64,000 nucleotides of DNA, taken from Allolobophora icterica (lineage: Eukaryota; Annelida; Clitellata; Crassiclitellata; Lumbricidae). The DNA lies in the NCBI GenBank assembly GCA_963556255.1, contig OY744610.1:60999648-61063647 (forward strand), written 5' to 3'. The position numbers and the translations under genes were made by a program. The notes under the pieces are model-generated. The model did not search any database and was not told the DNA's origin. It worked only from the letters and a program-made list of their open reading frames with translations. This document shows, in pieces, positions 23,501-35,700 of this stretch (within the stretch, counting starts at the first letter, position 1; each line of letters opens with the position of its first letter).

Positions 23501-25870
23501 GTGTGAATTCTCGAATATTGTTGTTTATGCTGTTGTCACTGTTGTTGTTGTTGCCAGTGTTGTTATTGTTGTTACTGTTATAGTTATTATTATTGTAATC
23601 ATTATAATTAATATCAGCTTCATCATTGTCATCGTCATCATCATGCTTATAATCACCATCATTTGAGCGCCTCTGATTAGGTTGTACTGCGAGAGGCACT
23701 TTATAAATTCGTAAATACAATACAATACAGTCATCATCAGTAACATCATCATCGTCATCCTCATCACCATCATCGTTATCATAATCATCATCACTATTAT
23801 TTTTAATTTCATTATCATCAAAATAATTTTCATCATCATTTTCATTACCATTAACATTATAACTATCATTATCACTATTATTTATCCTCATTGACGCTAT
23901 GATTTTCATCATCACTTTCGTCATACGCTATTATGTATTATGACATAATGATTTCTGGCGACGTCAACGTTCTTTGTTGCTACAAGATAAGATAGGATAC
24001 GATCATTATTATCATTATGGTTTTTGTTTCAACACTGTGACTAATTCAACATGATGAAGTGTCCTCAGTTAGGCAGAGTCGATCCCAATCACAGCCACAA
24101 GATGTCGCGCAATAAATACTACTGAATTTGTTAGACCATCATTGAACACCTTTATATCTTATCTACCCAATGCTATAAATACCCTCATTTTAGCTTAAAC
24201 GTCGTTCCATTGATGATGTTCGCGCTTTCGCGCCTCTGTGGCGGCCAAGTTATAGGCAACTGCGATGTTTATGAAGTCGAATTTTTCTGACTTAATTTTA
24301 CGCAAATAAATCTGAAATGGGAAAAACAAGAGTAAACGATCTCTCGACGTATACTCTCCAGTTCTACGAGTTCGGGCGATGTATCGATGAGTAAGGCCAC
24401 CCATGAAGAACTGAAATCAGACACGCATCAGCCTGTGAAGCTATTTCTTTGCATGGGCGTATTTAGGGGAAGAAAGATACGGGTTTAAACCCATAAATAA
24501 ATTGCAAAATACAAACACACTTCACTTTTCAAAACTGACCCCGAACTCTGCGATCGTGTCCAATGAAAAACCCCGAAAATAGGCCCAAAGAATGAAAGTA
24601 GTAAAAAGGATTGTTTATGATAATGATCCTAAGAATGGTCATAGGCCCAAAGAATGATGCCGAAGATTTTAATTATAAAAATAATTGTTAGAATGAGGTT
24701 GTTGAAAATCTGATTTCCTTGGTGATATAGAAAATGTCTTAGTAGTCAAGGATGTTATAATTAATCAACCAAAATTTGAACCAAATGTTTGTAAGACTTT
24801 TCCGAACTATGCTGGCATTGTTGGTTATCCATATCTAAAAACTTTCTTACTAACTGCTAATCGAATTGAAATGTTTTTTTTATCCTTATTTATTTGATAG
24901 TCTGAAGTCTGCAACCAGACAGAAGCGTGGGCATTGCACGAGAATGCATGAGTCTGAAAATATTAAATTGTCTAAGAGCTGATCAGAATTTCTCAGCGTT
25001 GACGAAAATAAGACTGAACACTTCTCTGGATCTGGCCCTCATTTGAAAGTCCGGTCTTTATACCACTTTATCTCTAACATGCTGGGATGCTGGCGCTATA
25101 TCAATTGTCCCACACATGTATACATAACATATACTGTTTAACAACTCCTTTACTTCTGAGAACATTCAGTAACATCAAGAGAAATTCGTAAGAAATTGTT
25201 GCTAGCTGAAGATGCCACTATATGAGCTCACGATGAAACGAAACTCTGAAATATATAACGTCGCGTGTAACTAAATTAAAGGTGGTAAGAGAGAAAGTGA
25301 TATTTTCAACCTCCTCGCTTTAACCACTGTTAGGACTGGTACCACCCGAAACAGCAGTGGCGGAATTAAACCTCGACCTTACGACAGTCCAGCACTCTAA
25401 TCAGTAGTTTACGCATCCAAACATTCATTACGTGTAAGCAGGGCGCAGAGCACAAGTTTATTGTCAAGATCCACCATATGAATATCACGTTGCAGAGTAC
25501 TGTGCTATGCCATACAAACGGTGAGAAATGTTAAAATAATTACACACCTCTTTTAAGTGCTTCCTCGCCCTATAAGTAAAAGCACGCGCGCATTACTATC
25601 TATTCAGCCAAGCAATGATTTCTTATTTCGGTAGTGTCGTTAAGCAGCAAATGTCCAGTTTCGAATTGTCGTCAACGACCTTTGATGTCACAAGACGACA
25701 TTAAACCTCAGAATAATAATAATGCTGGTCCAAAAAAAGAGAACCCATGTAATGGTATTTGTAAGGTCGATGTTAAAGGCCCTAAGAGTCATAAGATGTC
25801 GGTACGCAATGGAAACTATTGCCATACGAACGCAACACCAACACTACGCGCAGAGCCAGATTTAAATCAA
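20563..25870. repeat. Segmental duplication, copy c
   Basis: Matches copy a from 4,712 to about 10,070: Q (20,563-23,500), M' (about 23,510-23,925) and R (23,930-25,870). It lacks the LINE insertion found at 6,824-7,244 and has extra sequence at about 24,870-25,010 relative to 9,238-9,290. Several short reading frames are conserved between a and c only because the DNA is duplicated. None has recognisable domains. Confidence 0.8.
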
Positions 25871-26339
25871 TAAATCGCATGGTTCAAAAAGGAGTATTGC
25901 ACATCTACAGCATGTACATGTTACTGTCCAACGACCAAATGTCTATATAAGGGTAAACACAATATCCAGAGTCAACAACATCCCATCATAAAGTGAGGAT
26001 TAATCAAGAACAATATAACATTAGCCTTGAAAAACACACATTTCAACATATAAACGGTAATAAATTTGTACACCATACAGACAGAAATGGTACGGTATGT
26101 TTAATACTGTGAAACGATTGCAAGTTTAAATCAGGGCGGCTAGTCCCTCGCTACTGTGCTTAGTAAATTCTTTTCTAATAAGATTATAATTATCAAATTT
26201 AGGTGTTTGACGTTTTTCTTTTCAAAATGTTTCTTGTAGACAAATAATGTCTGGTGAAATTCTTGTCTGGTCCAAATAGTTTCTAAGCTGTTGACGTCGA
26301 CAGAAATTAGTTTGGCACATTACAGCTTAATATTCTCAC
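25871..26339. other. Noncoding sequence left of the LINE
   Basis: No gene was seen. 'gttgacgtcgacagaaatta' near 26,293 is a family A flank, also found at about 4,126 and 16,724. The sequence continues logically across the LINE insertion into 29,004, where the family C motif begins. Confidence 0.5.
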
Positions 26340-26352
26340 AACTGAGGATTTA
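26340..26352. repeat. Target-site duplication, left copy
   Basis: The 13-mer aactgaggattta is identical to the copy at 28,991-29,003 and directly abuts the (ATT)n end of the LINE. Confidence 0.9.
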
Positions 26353-28990
26353 TTATTATTATTATTCCAAAGTTTAACGTCGTCCTTTGGCAACAATGGC
26401 CGTTGACGACAATTCACAAATACAATTTCTAGAAAACGATAAACTTATAGTGTCCGTATAACACCATGTAAAGGTGTCAAACATAAGCTTACAATGTCAG
26501 TAATGTCACATAACCCAAAGCAACATATCTAATGTTATTTATAATACACATAGCTATAAAATGTTCCGACGCAAACCAAACAGTACTTCGCAACTATTGT
26601 CACTCGCTAGAAATATTTAAACAACTTCAGACATAAATGCACAGCACATATGATTATAATTATGACATTATATTCCCATTCTATTATTGAAATGTTTAAT
26701 TGATCATTTCTTATTCCTCAGTTCAATGAGATCTTATAGCAATATGTACCACTACAATCATATCATGTATGAAATAGTACCAATCTCACATACATCATGC
26801 ATATTAAATGAAACGTATGGTTATACCAAGTACCTTTCCTCAAAGAAACTGCTCAGGTACTAAACACACTCAAGTACAAATCTCATCAACCAACAAAGCA
26901 TAAAATTATATGAGCATAATAATTACAATTGTTTCAAGTTTGATATTAATGCATTCAAGATTGCATTATAATAATGTAATAATTAATACAATAAAATAAA
27001 ATGCACAAGGAAAAGACTAATTAAAATTACAGATAAAAAAATAAAAAAATAAAAAATAAATAAAAATAAAATAAAACTATTTACATTAGCAAACTTAGCA
27101 TATCTCTTTACAGAATTTGACCTTTAGTAATTAGTTTAAGTACCCTATACACTTCATTTTGTAATATATTTACTGTTAAAAGGGTTGAAATAGAAATGTC
27201 CCTTTTATACAATTGACATTTATCTCCCAACAACTTCGATATATCTTCTTTTTTACACTCAAGTAGTAAGTGATGAATAGTCTCCTTGACCTGACAGGTA
27301 TCACATAAACCACTTGAATGTCGTTTTATAATAAACAGCCTTTGATTAGTATTCGCGACTCCCAGACGTAACCTAGAAATTTGGACTTCCTTATGCCTAT
27401 AGGGTTCTAAATATTTAATATCTGTACTTACAATTGGACAAATAGATTTATAAAAATGACCTCTATTATCGTTAGTATATTCTAATTGCCATTTATTTAC
27501 TATATACAGTTTCATTAAAGTAAAAATTTCTGAAAGTTCAAGATAATTAGTAGAATTAATATGATCAATACTCAGGGCTTCTTTAGCCAAAGTATCTGCT
27601 CGATCATTACCTGTCAGGTCAATGTGACTTGGGATCCAAATAAATCTTATTTGATTGGAATTTAGTCTGTTAATCAGAGACAATAGTTCATTCAATAAAT
27701 TAGGTCTAGACTGAGAATAAGACTCCTTAATTGACGTAAGAACACTCAATGAATCAGAAAACAATGCAAATTGACAATTCTTATAACATTCGGAGTTTAA
27801 AATCCATTTTACAGTTTCTATAATTGCAGTCAACTCTGCTGCATAAATACTGGAGCTATTACATAATCTAAATTTTTTATCTATATTTAAACTTGGTACT
27901 GTAAAGGCAGCAGAAACAAATTCATCTACCTTTGACCCATCAGTATAGATATGTATGTAAGAGTTGTACTTAGAAACTAATTCCAAAGCAGATTGCTTTA
28001 AATATTCTGGATGATCAGTTTTCTTATTTATTAATTTATTCAAAGTTAAGTCAACCTCTACTTGTTTGTTACACCAAGGAGGTTCAGATGGGAAAGAAGG
28101 GCCAATAATAGATGTATTAAGTGAAGAAAAGAATTCAGAAGTACGAGTATAAATGGAATGCTCCCTACTCTCAGGTGTCCTAAAAACATTTGTCCAGTGA
28201 TTTTCCATTGTTGCTGTATTTATGTGACATTTATTACCCAAAATTTTAGTCCCACATTTTATTGAATTTTGGAGTCGTCTTAAATGAAGAGGCAACTCTC
28301 CACATTCATTTTGAAGTGCTGCAGCTGCAGTACCCTTAGGGGCTCCACAACATAATCTAAGTGCCTCAGTTTGGATACAAGAGAGTTTATCTAGGTGCGA
28401 TTTACAAGCAGAAGAATAAGCAACGTCACCATAATCTAAAATAGACCTAATTAATGCCCTATATATGGTTAGGAGAGTTTTCTTACAAGCTCCCCAACCA
28501 TAGCCACTGATGGCTCTTATGAGATTTAACCTCTTTTTGCATTTTTCAATGATATAATCAATATGTGGTTTCCAACTCAATTTACTGTCAAAAATTACTC
28601 CCAAGAATTTGACTTCATTTTCCATTTTAATTTGTTCTTTATCAATTTTAATAGTAATCCTTGACAAATTATTTCTTTTGGAGAAAAGGACTCCAGTGGT
28701 TTTATTAATAGATATTTTAAAACCATTTCTATTACACCAATTTTGTATTAAATTGATCGATAATTGAATTTTATTTTGTAATATTTTAACATTTCTATGT
28801 CCTAAGTAAATAGCACTATCATCAGCAAACAGTGACATCTCTACACCATCCACACCTGCAGCAATATCATTTATCATTAGCAAGAATAAAATAGGAGATA
28901 TTACCGAACCCTGGGGTGTACCATTCTGTTGTATACATTTATCAGAAAGTTCTGCCCCAACTTTCACCTGAAAAGTTCTATTTGAAAGAA
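26353..28990 (-). mobile_element. 5'-truncated I-type non-LTR retrotransposon
   Basis: A 2,638-bp insertion bounded by a perfect 13-bp target duplication, 'aactgaggattta' (26,340-26,352 and 28,991-29,003). Read on the minus strand it starts inside reverse transcriptase, continues through an RNase H domain and stops at 27,108. A 3' untranslated region of about 750 bp follows and ends in a (TAA)n tail. An RNase H domain plus a TAA tail are features of the I superfamily, where the Drosophila I factor ends in TAA repeats. The last ~50 bp before the tail (26,367-26,410) are a copy of the family A motif that is scattered over the left half. Confidence 0.9.
27108..28990 (-). CDS. Partial ORF2: reverse transcriptase plus RNase H
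   Basis: The open frame has no stops. Its upstream limit is the truncation point: residues SFLSNRTFQ precede the first possible start (GTG at 28,967), so any apparent start is not the native one. Numbering from that GTG, the reverse transcriptase motif GTPQGSVISPILF is at residues 16-28 and the catalytic FADD at 47-50. 'FLGVIFDSKLSWKPHI' and a thumb region follow. RNase H then shows YTDGS, the AAELTAI glutamate, FSDS, and IPSHIDLTGNDRAD with the final H/N/D. A C-terminal CxxC...HH...C knuckle (CDTCQ...HHLLLEC) ends it. The endonuclease, ORF1 and the first half of the polymerase domain are missing, so it cannot be autonomous. The intact frame suggests a fairly recent insertion. Confidence 0.9.
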
Positions 28991-29003
28991 AACTGAGGAT
29001 TTA
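28991..29003. repeat. Target-site duplication, right copy
   Basis: The 13-mer aactgaggattta abuts the truncated 5' end of the LINE. Removing the element rebuilds a family C motif ('gcgaaattcagaagtatata'). Confidence 0.9.
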
Positions 29004-29798
29004 GCGAAATTCAGAAGTATATAATGCGTTCTGTAACAGAATTAAAGGTGTAGAAGGAGAACCTGGTATTTTTCTTAGTATTTCATAATAAATTTAAGGA
29101 CATCTTAAAGTGTTGACAGTTGGTCCAAGCATTTTCAATTCCTTAGGTAATCCGAAATCACAGTCAATCGTGTGTAGTTTATACACTGTCAAGCAAAGGT
29201 CCCTCGATGTAGCTCAGGGCGAAAGGTTCGAGGATGTTTTTTCTGACCCTTTCCTAAGATCAATGTGTAGCACAAATAAAAGCGCGATACAGTCTGCAGT
29301 CATCGCGAAATGTTCCGATTTCAGTCCGATCATCCAGATTCCTTGTTCCGTCTCTGACCTCGATCTAATTCGTCAGCAGTTGTCGACCGTTTCCTATCAA
29401 TTAACCACACGTTGTATAGGCTTACTGTTTAATTAATCGGACAATTTATTAGGCCTATAAACATCCTTCGATAAGCAACAGCCCGAAGACAATAAGAAGC
29501 GGACAGAGGAAAAAGTGACAGGAAAGAAGATATATACGATCTTCATTTCTGACGACATCGAAGAAACCGAAACCTTCTCTTTCTTATTGCTTAGCATGGC
29601 ACCCGATGCGAAAACCTCATTTTTAAGTCATCGATATAAATAGTGCCGTTGTCGCAATGCATGAACCATAAATCGGTCCTTTCTGTGTTTATTTTTTCTC
29701 CCTAAACCTCGTTGTATTCAAATTTAGAATATATAGACTTACGTAAGTCAACAATAAAGGTGTCTAAATGAGCTGTACAGATTAATTATGCCTAGGCC
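29004..29798. other. Noncoding sequence with a family C motif
   Basis: The family C motif (TATATAAYGCG, a short spacer, then GAATTAAAGGTGT and GAGAACCTGATATTTTC) is at 29,015-29,100. Other copies lie at 150-230, 750-800, 1,600-1,690, 9,505-9,560, 14,765-14,850 and 25,250-25,310, and inverted at 7,320-7,450. 'ataaaggtgtctaaatgagc' is at 29,754. A 108-codon plus-strand frame (29,110-29,436) has no recognisable domain and no second copy to test it, so I do not call it a gene. Confidence 0.45.
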
Positions 29799-30065
29799 TT
29801 AAGGTTTCAAGTTTAATTCCACAATTAATTCGGTGTGATTCATCATCAGGATCCGTGGGCCGAAGGCCCGTAGGTGTCCAATGCATGATCTATCAGTTTT
29901 TTCAAAAGTCCCCGGTCGTGTGCTAATATTCTTAAGTTGTGCAGACTGCAGATCTTGTTTGCACCAATCTTCAATGTCGTCTGTCCACACTCTGTGGGGT
30001 CTGCCCCTTCGCTCATTTCTATCCACAGTCCCCATCATCACGGTTTTTATTTTTCTATTGTCATC
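29799..30065 (-). pseudogene. LINE reverse transcriptase C-terminal fragment cut by the gap
   Basis: On the minus strand the frame reads 'NERRGRPHRVWTDDIEDWCK', later 'RAFGPRILMMNH'. The GRPR..W.DDI..W block followed by a GPRILMMN-type end is a familiar C-terminal tail of RTE/jockey-like reverse transcriptases. The upstream part would lie in the N run, so its full extent cannot be seen. Confidence 0.55.
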
Positions 30066-30265
30066 NNNNNNNNNNNNNNNNNNNNNNNNNNNNNNNNNNN
30101 NNNNNNNNNNNNNNNNNNNNNNNNNNNNNNNNNNNNNNNNNNNNNNNNNNNNNNNNNNNNNNNNNNNNNNNNNNNNNNNNNNNNNNNNNNNNNNNNNNNN
30201 NNNNNNNNNNNNNNNNNNNNNNNNNNNNNNNNNNNNNNNNNNNNNNNNNNNNNNNNNNNNNNNNN
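30066..30265. other. Assembly gap of exactly 200 N
   Basis: The run is exactly 200 N, which suggests a fixed-size placeholder between contigs and not a measured distance. The two halves of the window should not be assumed adjacent. Frames translating through it are meaningless. Confidence 0.95.
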
Positions 30266-30384
30266 CATGTAGAAAGGCAACGAATCCGTTTCATCTCTTC
30301 TCTTTTCTGTGGCTCTGCGTTTAGTTCCGTCGTCTTTGCTTTCTCCATCTTCCAGTTCCCTGCAGCAGCAGCCGGTCGTTCGAT

Positions 30385-30586
30385 CAGTCGAGTGGACTAA
30401 GGTAATGGTCGCCGAGAGGATCTCGTGACAGGTGAAGACCAAGTATGACCAGTTGGTTTCCCAGACTATCCACGGACGATGGGGGTTCCTGTGCGGGAAG
30501 TAGACGATTGTCAGTATACAGATGATGCCAGCGTAAACAGCCAAACAAATGCGAAATATGACGAAGAGCAGGCGAGGCGAACGCCA
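30385..30586 (-). CDS. Rolling-stone-like membrane protein, single internal exon (partial)
   Basis: A plausible splice acceptor ('ttgtggttgttgcag' on the minus strand) precedes the exon at 30,586. Translation gives WRSPRLLFVIFRICLAVYAG, then IICILTIVYF, 'WIVWETNWSYLVFTCHEILS' and ATITLVHSTD. The pattern is a basic W-R-x-P-R-L start, two hydrophobic segments and the TNW-Y/L-V-F-T motif between them. It resembles the multi-pass rolling stone family, known from Drosophila myoblast fusion. The downstream donor is uncertain because the frame stays open toward the gap. Upstream exons should lie to the right, so the 20-kb units that follow may occupy an intron of this gene. Identification rests on motif memory only. 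Confidence 0.5.
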
Positions 30587-30649
30587 CTGCAACAACCACA
30601 AACAGACAATAAGTTCTAAATATTATATTTAAACACAATCTCTATCCCT

Positions 30650-30663
30650 CTGTCTGTCTGTCC

Positions 30664-30740
<77 letters not shown>
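30650..30740. repeat. (TCTG)n(CT)n(TA)n compound microsatellite
   Basis: TCTG repeats run from about 30,652 to 30,697, CT to 30,710, then 15 TA repeats at 30,711-30,740. The TA block ends exactly where the duplicated 20-kb unit begins. Confidence 0.95.
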
Positions 30741-30742
<2 letters not shown>

Positions 30743-30765
30743 CATACGAGACCGATAAGCCAGAC
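30741..30765 (+). repeat. Left terminal inverted repeat of unit 1
   Basis: It begins cccatacg and contains gagaccgataagccagac. The inverted partner is at 50,588-50,612, differing at terminal positions 2 and 8. The second unit's left terminus at 50,741-50,765 is identical to this one. Confidence 0.7.
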
Positions 30766-31024
30766 TCAGTTGTGAACCCGGTTTATCCAGACATCGCCAT
30801 ATTCCACGGAAATCGCGCAAAAAATTTTGAGCACACGTTCTGGCTATAGTAGACTCTAGATACACGCTGAATTCATTTTCTAGGAGGCGTTTTATATGTA
30901 CAGTATGGGTTTACCACCATGGATAGCAAGACGTGTACAGTTTATGATGGGCGCAGTGACAGGCAAGATATATACAGTTCATGACTGCGCATGGGTAGTC
31001 CAGACTTATACACGTAAGTCACAG

Positions 31025-31330
31025 ACGTGTGTAAATGTAATGTAAATGTACGCGATTTTCTATAGCGACCGTATATGGCCTCGACCCTGCTCATTTTTCA
31101 ATGAATTGATCGGGTGAGATCCTTCACCACCGCTGCCCGTTTGAATGGGTGCCACGCCATTTAAGGTCCCCGTGTGGGACCGTGCTAGCCCGGGATTTAA
31201 ATCTCTGAAATAAGCTACCTTCGGGAAGCGAACCGCGGTCCGCATGCGCTGTAACACAGAGTCGCATGAGACGCACAGCCAACGTTCTTACCGATGTAGC
31301 TAACTGCCAGACACGAAGCAGGTTTGTCCC
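31025..31330 (-). mobile_element. tRNA-derived SINE (copy 3)
   Basis: On the minus strand an A-box-like 'TTAGCTACATCGGTAAGAAC' (31,283-31,304) and a B-box-like 'GCGGTTCGCTTCCC' (31,222-31,236) are followed by a body and a 3' end with 'tatagaaaatcgcgt' and a TTTACA-type tail. The tail resembles the TTACA tail of the LINE fragment at 15,465, a possible partner. The duplicate copy is at about 51,037-51,342. Confidence 0.65.
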
Positions 31331-32751
31331 CATTCTTCGCCAGACACAATAGCTATACGTGCATGTTTACTTATATTGTTCCGGAATTCAGTTAATTTAG
31401 AACAATCTTATAAGATTTGATTATTATTGTTGCATGTACGTTCACAGGTTTTTAGCATATTGATCCTGCATTTTTATAGTGGTGATGTCATAAAAATTGA
31501 GAAAGTAGCTTAAGCTATACATTTTATTATTTGATTCTACTGCTTAGATTTGATATCTATGTATGTGTTGATTTACACGTATGTATGCTGTAGCCATTTG
31601 TACTTAGTTGTGTTTATCTGGTAATAAGTAACAAATTTATTCAAGTGAAATTGCTTTAACATTTGCTCTGTTAAACCCAGTGTTATTGTTTGTGCAGTAA
31701 AAGTAACCTAAACTATACTTTCGATTATTATTTTTTACTTTATTGATTAGATTTGTTAATTGTAACTGTTAATTTTAATTAGTAACTTCTAATGCACGAT
31801 GCTTGTGTCTAATGCACCTAAACCAAGCCATAAATCAGGTCAGTATTCAGAAAATTTCCTTCTGAAGTAACTGTAATTTCTTGCCCACACTTTTTTAAAC
31901 CCATTCTTACTCTTTGTTTATGATTTAATTATAAAATAAGTAAATCCTTGAACATGTGCCCTATTCATTTATCATTAAAGAAAATATAATCAATTAATGT
32001 CAGTTTCTGGCCTTATTAATGCATAGGCCTATTACAATATAAGAAATTGGCTACGTCAATTTCATTATAATTATTGTAATATACATTAACAATTGAGATA
32101 TAATACCCAGTTTTGTAGTATATTACCAATTATAAGTATGTTACACAGTGAAGCCAAGTACCAGTGCTCGAGTGCAAGGTAATGGCACTCAATAACTGAA
32201 ACACAAATACTTCACTATTTTAGCAAATAGTGTGCACTATCGAACATCATTCAGAACCAAGCTCAAAAGTCATTTGTTCCAGCTTCCTCACCATCAGTAT
32301 CTTGACTTCTGGTTTCTCTGAAATATCAACCTGGCTTCTCTTTAACTAATATTTTACTTGAAGCATCCATCGATTAATACGTTATGCATTATGACAAGGG
32401 CATTATAGAACTCATTAGTTTAGACTTCTCAACTACACTGGATTTTCGATCAACAAAATAGGAAACACGTCAAATGTACCACTTAGACTGTTACAAAGAC
32501 AATTTATATGACCACATAAGCACATCTTTCATCATATGATCACATAACTTGCTGCATAAGAAGTCAAGTAGAGTGTGAAGACCACCCTTCTAGAAAAACT
32601 CTCAATGCTTTTAGTATTTCCCAATGGCAGCTGCTTAGAATTAGTGTTAAACACAAAATTAAAATAGAACAACAAACTCAGAAAGCAACAGCATGCTATT
32701 GAAGGTCAGTCTTTGTCAGTTAGAAGTTATGTAATGTGCAGATATTCCGAA
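31331..32751. other. Noncoding sequence downstream of the recombinase-like gene
   Basis: No gene was recognised. It contains the short LINE 3' relic at about 31,765-31,842 and AT-rich sequence that would include the 3' untranslated region of the minus-strand gene. An AATAAA on the minus strand appears as 'tttatt' at several sites, none decisive. It is repeated almost base for base at 51,343-52,762. Confidence 0.5.
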
Positions 32752-35700
32752 TTACTTCTTCAGTACAAGAGCCCAGGCACGAGTTTTAATTTGAGCTTCT
32801 GTGCGATTCCTTAAAACTGGAAATTCCGCTTGCAGTTGGCGGATAGCACCGAAAGAAGGTGGTCTTTCGACTCCTTCAAAATGACGCCTGATGATCTTCA
32901 GCTCATCCTCACTCCAAGCATTGTTTCTCCCTGTAAATCAGAAAGCAAAACAACTTGCTATACTATGAAGGGTGAAGTGGGATACCTACAGGCTCAATAA
33001 GGTTACAAGCTTTGATACCCCTGCATTTTAGATTTTGAATCTCTAATTTTCTATCAGAAATATTACACAACACATTAAAGGTGGTACAACTTCAGCTCCT
33101 GATATAACCAATACAAATAATAATTGTATTCTCCCTCTGCACTCTAACCTTTGGCTTAAAACATAATTGTTTAGTGACATTTTGCCTGAGGGATTGGATC
33201 ATATCAACTAGGTATATAAAACAATGGTACTAGGCTATTGCCAGAACTATTACAAAGAATAATTTTCTATAATACATGAAACAATAATAAAATATTTATG
33301 TCCTCTTGAGATAACATGCTAAGTACACACAATTACAGAAAACATCCCAAATATATAAAACTTGGTGATATATTATATTTATTATTTAGCCTCTAAAGAT
33401 GACCATGACCTTAAAAATGATGCTAATGTCATTAAGTGCTTACAGAAGCAAGTATATTCTTAATTAACCAATTGTTTATCACAATTTGCTGTACAAACAT
33501 CTTCTAAGCACAATTAGAAAGTATATATTATGCTAACAATGAAAAGGGTATTCTTTATCCTTATTAACATCACCATAATCATCATGATTATCATCATCCA
33601 TGACATTGCTATCATCACAAAACCAATGCCATTATTGGTAAAAATGTACATACTAGATGCTTGATGTTGAATATGTGCTTTTTTCAAAGGATCTTCTGTT
33701 TCTGCTCTGCAATGTTTTTGAATGTGTGCTTTTTTCAGAGGATCTTCTGTTTCTGCTCTCCAATGTTTTTGAATGTGTGCTTTTTTCAGAGGATCTTCTG
33801 TTTCTGCTCTCCAATGATTTTGAATGTGTGCTTTTTTCAGAGGATCTTCTGTTTCTGCTCTACAATGTTTTTGAATGTGTGCTTTTTTCAGAGGATCTTC
33901 TGTTTCTGCTCTACAATGTTTTTGAATGTGTGCTTTTTTCAGAGGATCTTCTGTTTCTGCTCTCCAATGTTTTTGAATGTGTGCTTTTTTCAAAGGATCT
34001 TCTGTTTCTGCTCTCCAATGTTTTTGAATGTGTGCTTTTTTCAGCGGAACTTCTCTTTCTGCTCTTAAAGTTTTAACGGGTTGTTGCACTGTTTTGCCTT
34101 TTCTTCCACTTGCACCCTTTTCTTTTTCAGCTGATTCGACACCCAGTAGTGCAGAGTTCCTTTCTAGGGTCACAGATTGTATGGTCATTAACTCGCTTTC
34201 TGATTTTGAATTGCTCTCTTCATCAGATTCGATGCGTGGCAACTTTGATTTTCGTGGTTCGTTCACAGACTTGAGATTGTCTTCACTGACAGAACATCTG
34301 TTAGGCTCTGGAATATATAAATACAATGCTTGTATAACAACAGTTCATCACAGTCAAACTAGTTTTTACAAGAAGTTTCTTTTCAATATATTTTATTTAT
34401 GGCATCTGTTAAGCAAATAACATTAGTAAATCTGAATCTGAAGACGTTTCCATGGTTGTTACTTGGAGTCCGCTCAGCAGACCCGAAATAGTTGGACTGC
34501 CACACAAACGACTTTTCCACAAATTACTGCAACTAATTTCACATTTAGTGCATTGCTAAACAAATTTTACAACTGAGATAATTAAAATGCAACAGCTAAA
34601 AACTGCAATCAAATTATTCTACTCTATTTGATTTATTTCTTTGCTGGGGACTGCACACCTGTATTAAAAGCAGAGTCTTACTCTTGAAAGATGGTTAGAT
34701 AGACTTCAAATGAAAACTAAGTCACTAACAAACCTTCCACTGGAAGTGAATCCAACTTCTTTCCTTTGAATGAGGTCATTTCCAATGAATCCAGAGCCAT
34801 AAGTATTCTCCCAACTTTAGTTATCTCAATGGCAGGTGTGTGAAGGCGATATGCGGATTTGTGGATGTCTATGTTATGTCCCAAGTGATTTGACAACCAC
34901 TCCAGCTCTCCAGGCAGCATCTCGATCAACTGAATAATAAGAATAAGTAAATACGATAAAGTAGTTGATATAAAGAAGTCTTTAAATTCATGCTTGTAAA
35001 CAAGTATTTTAAATGAATTGGCCTGCTATTACTAATAAGCAGTTAAAACAGGAGTTGTTCATACTTCTGAGTTCATTTCTTATTTTGCCTCCACCAAATC
35101 ATGGCCCTGTCATGTATGTTAGTTAACATTTTCAAAGTTTACTAATTCATGAAAACATTTCATCTCGATATCATTTTTTAACATGTTGTTTGAATGCAAG
35201 TATAGATAAACTTCCAGCAAGACAAAAATAAAGCAAGAAATACTGTCTTTTCAAATTTAACACAAAAGAAAGCAGTGAATACCTGAGCCATTGTAGCTAC
35301 ATGTTTTCTCATTCTGGTTGTTGTGAGGAGACGAGGCTGTCGCAGTCCAGCAGAAGCTGCTATTTTCTGTAGAACAGAATAATATCCTATGTGAGTCATT
35401 GTCTTTGGAATCGCAAAAAAATACACATTATCTTTTGGAACTTCAACTTCTTCTCTTTTTCGTGCCAAGACTGCCATCGCTTTTGACATATCATCTGTTA
35501 GCAAGATTGGAACTGGGCGTGTTCTTTTTCCAGGAACAGAAATCATTTCCATCCTGGAATGAACAAAGCAAACAGAAAACTTCATTTGCAAACATTGAAA
35601 TAGTTTCTTTACAAACATTTCATGAGCAAGTCTCCAGACTATTAGTACAAAAAGACTTAAGAAACAAATGAGATAGTGCAGACTACTGTAAAAAAAGAAG

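Noticed and set aside
29110..29436. 108-codon plus-strand frame
   Set aside because: No recognisable domain, no second copy and no splice or promoter context; may be chance.
29881..30400. Frames running through the N block
   Set aside because: They include undetermined residues from the assembly gap.
33657..34076. Long plus-strand frames over the 51-bp array (and at 53,668-54,545)
   Set aside because: Antisense shadows; only the minus strand has consistent splice sites, phases and flanking domains.
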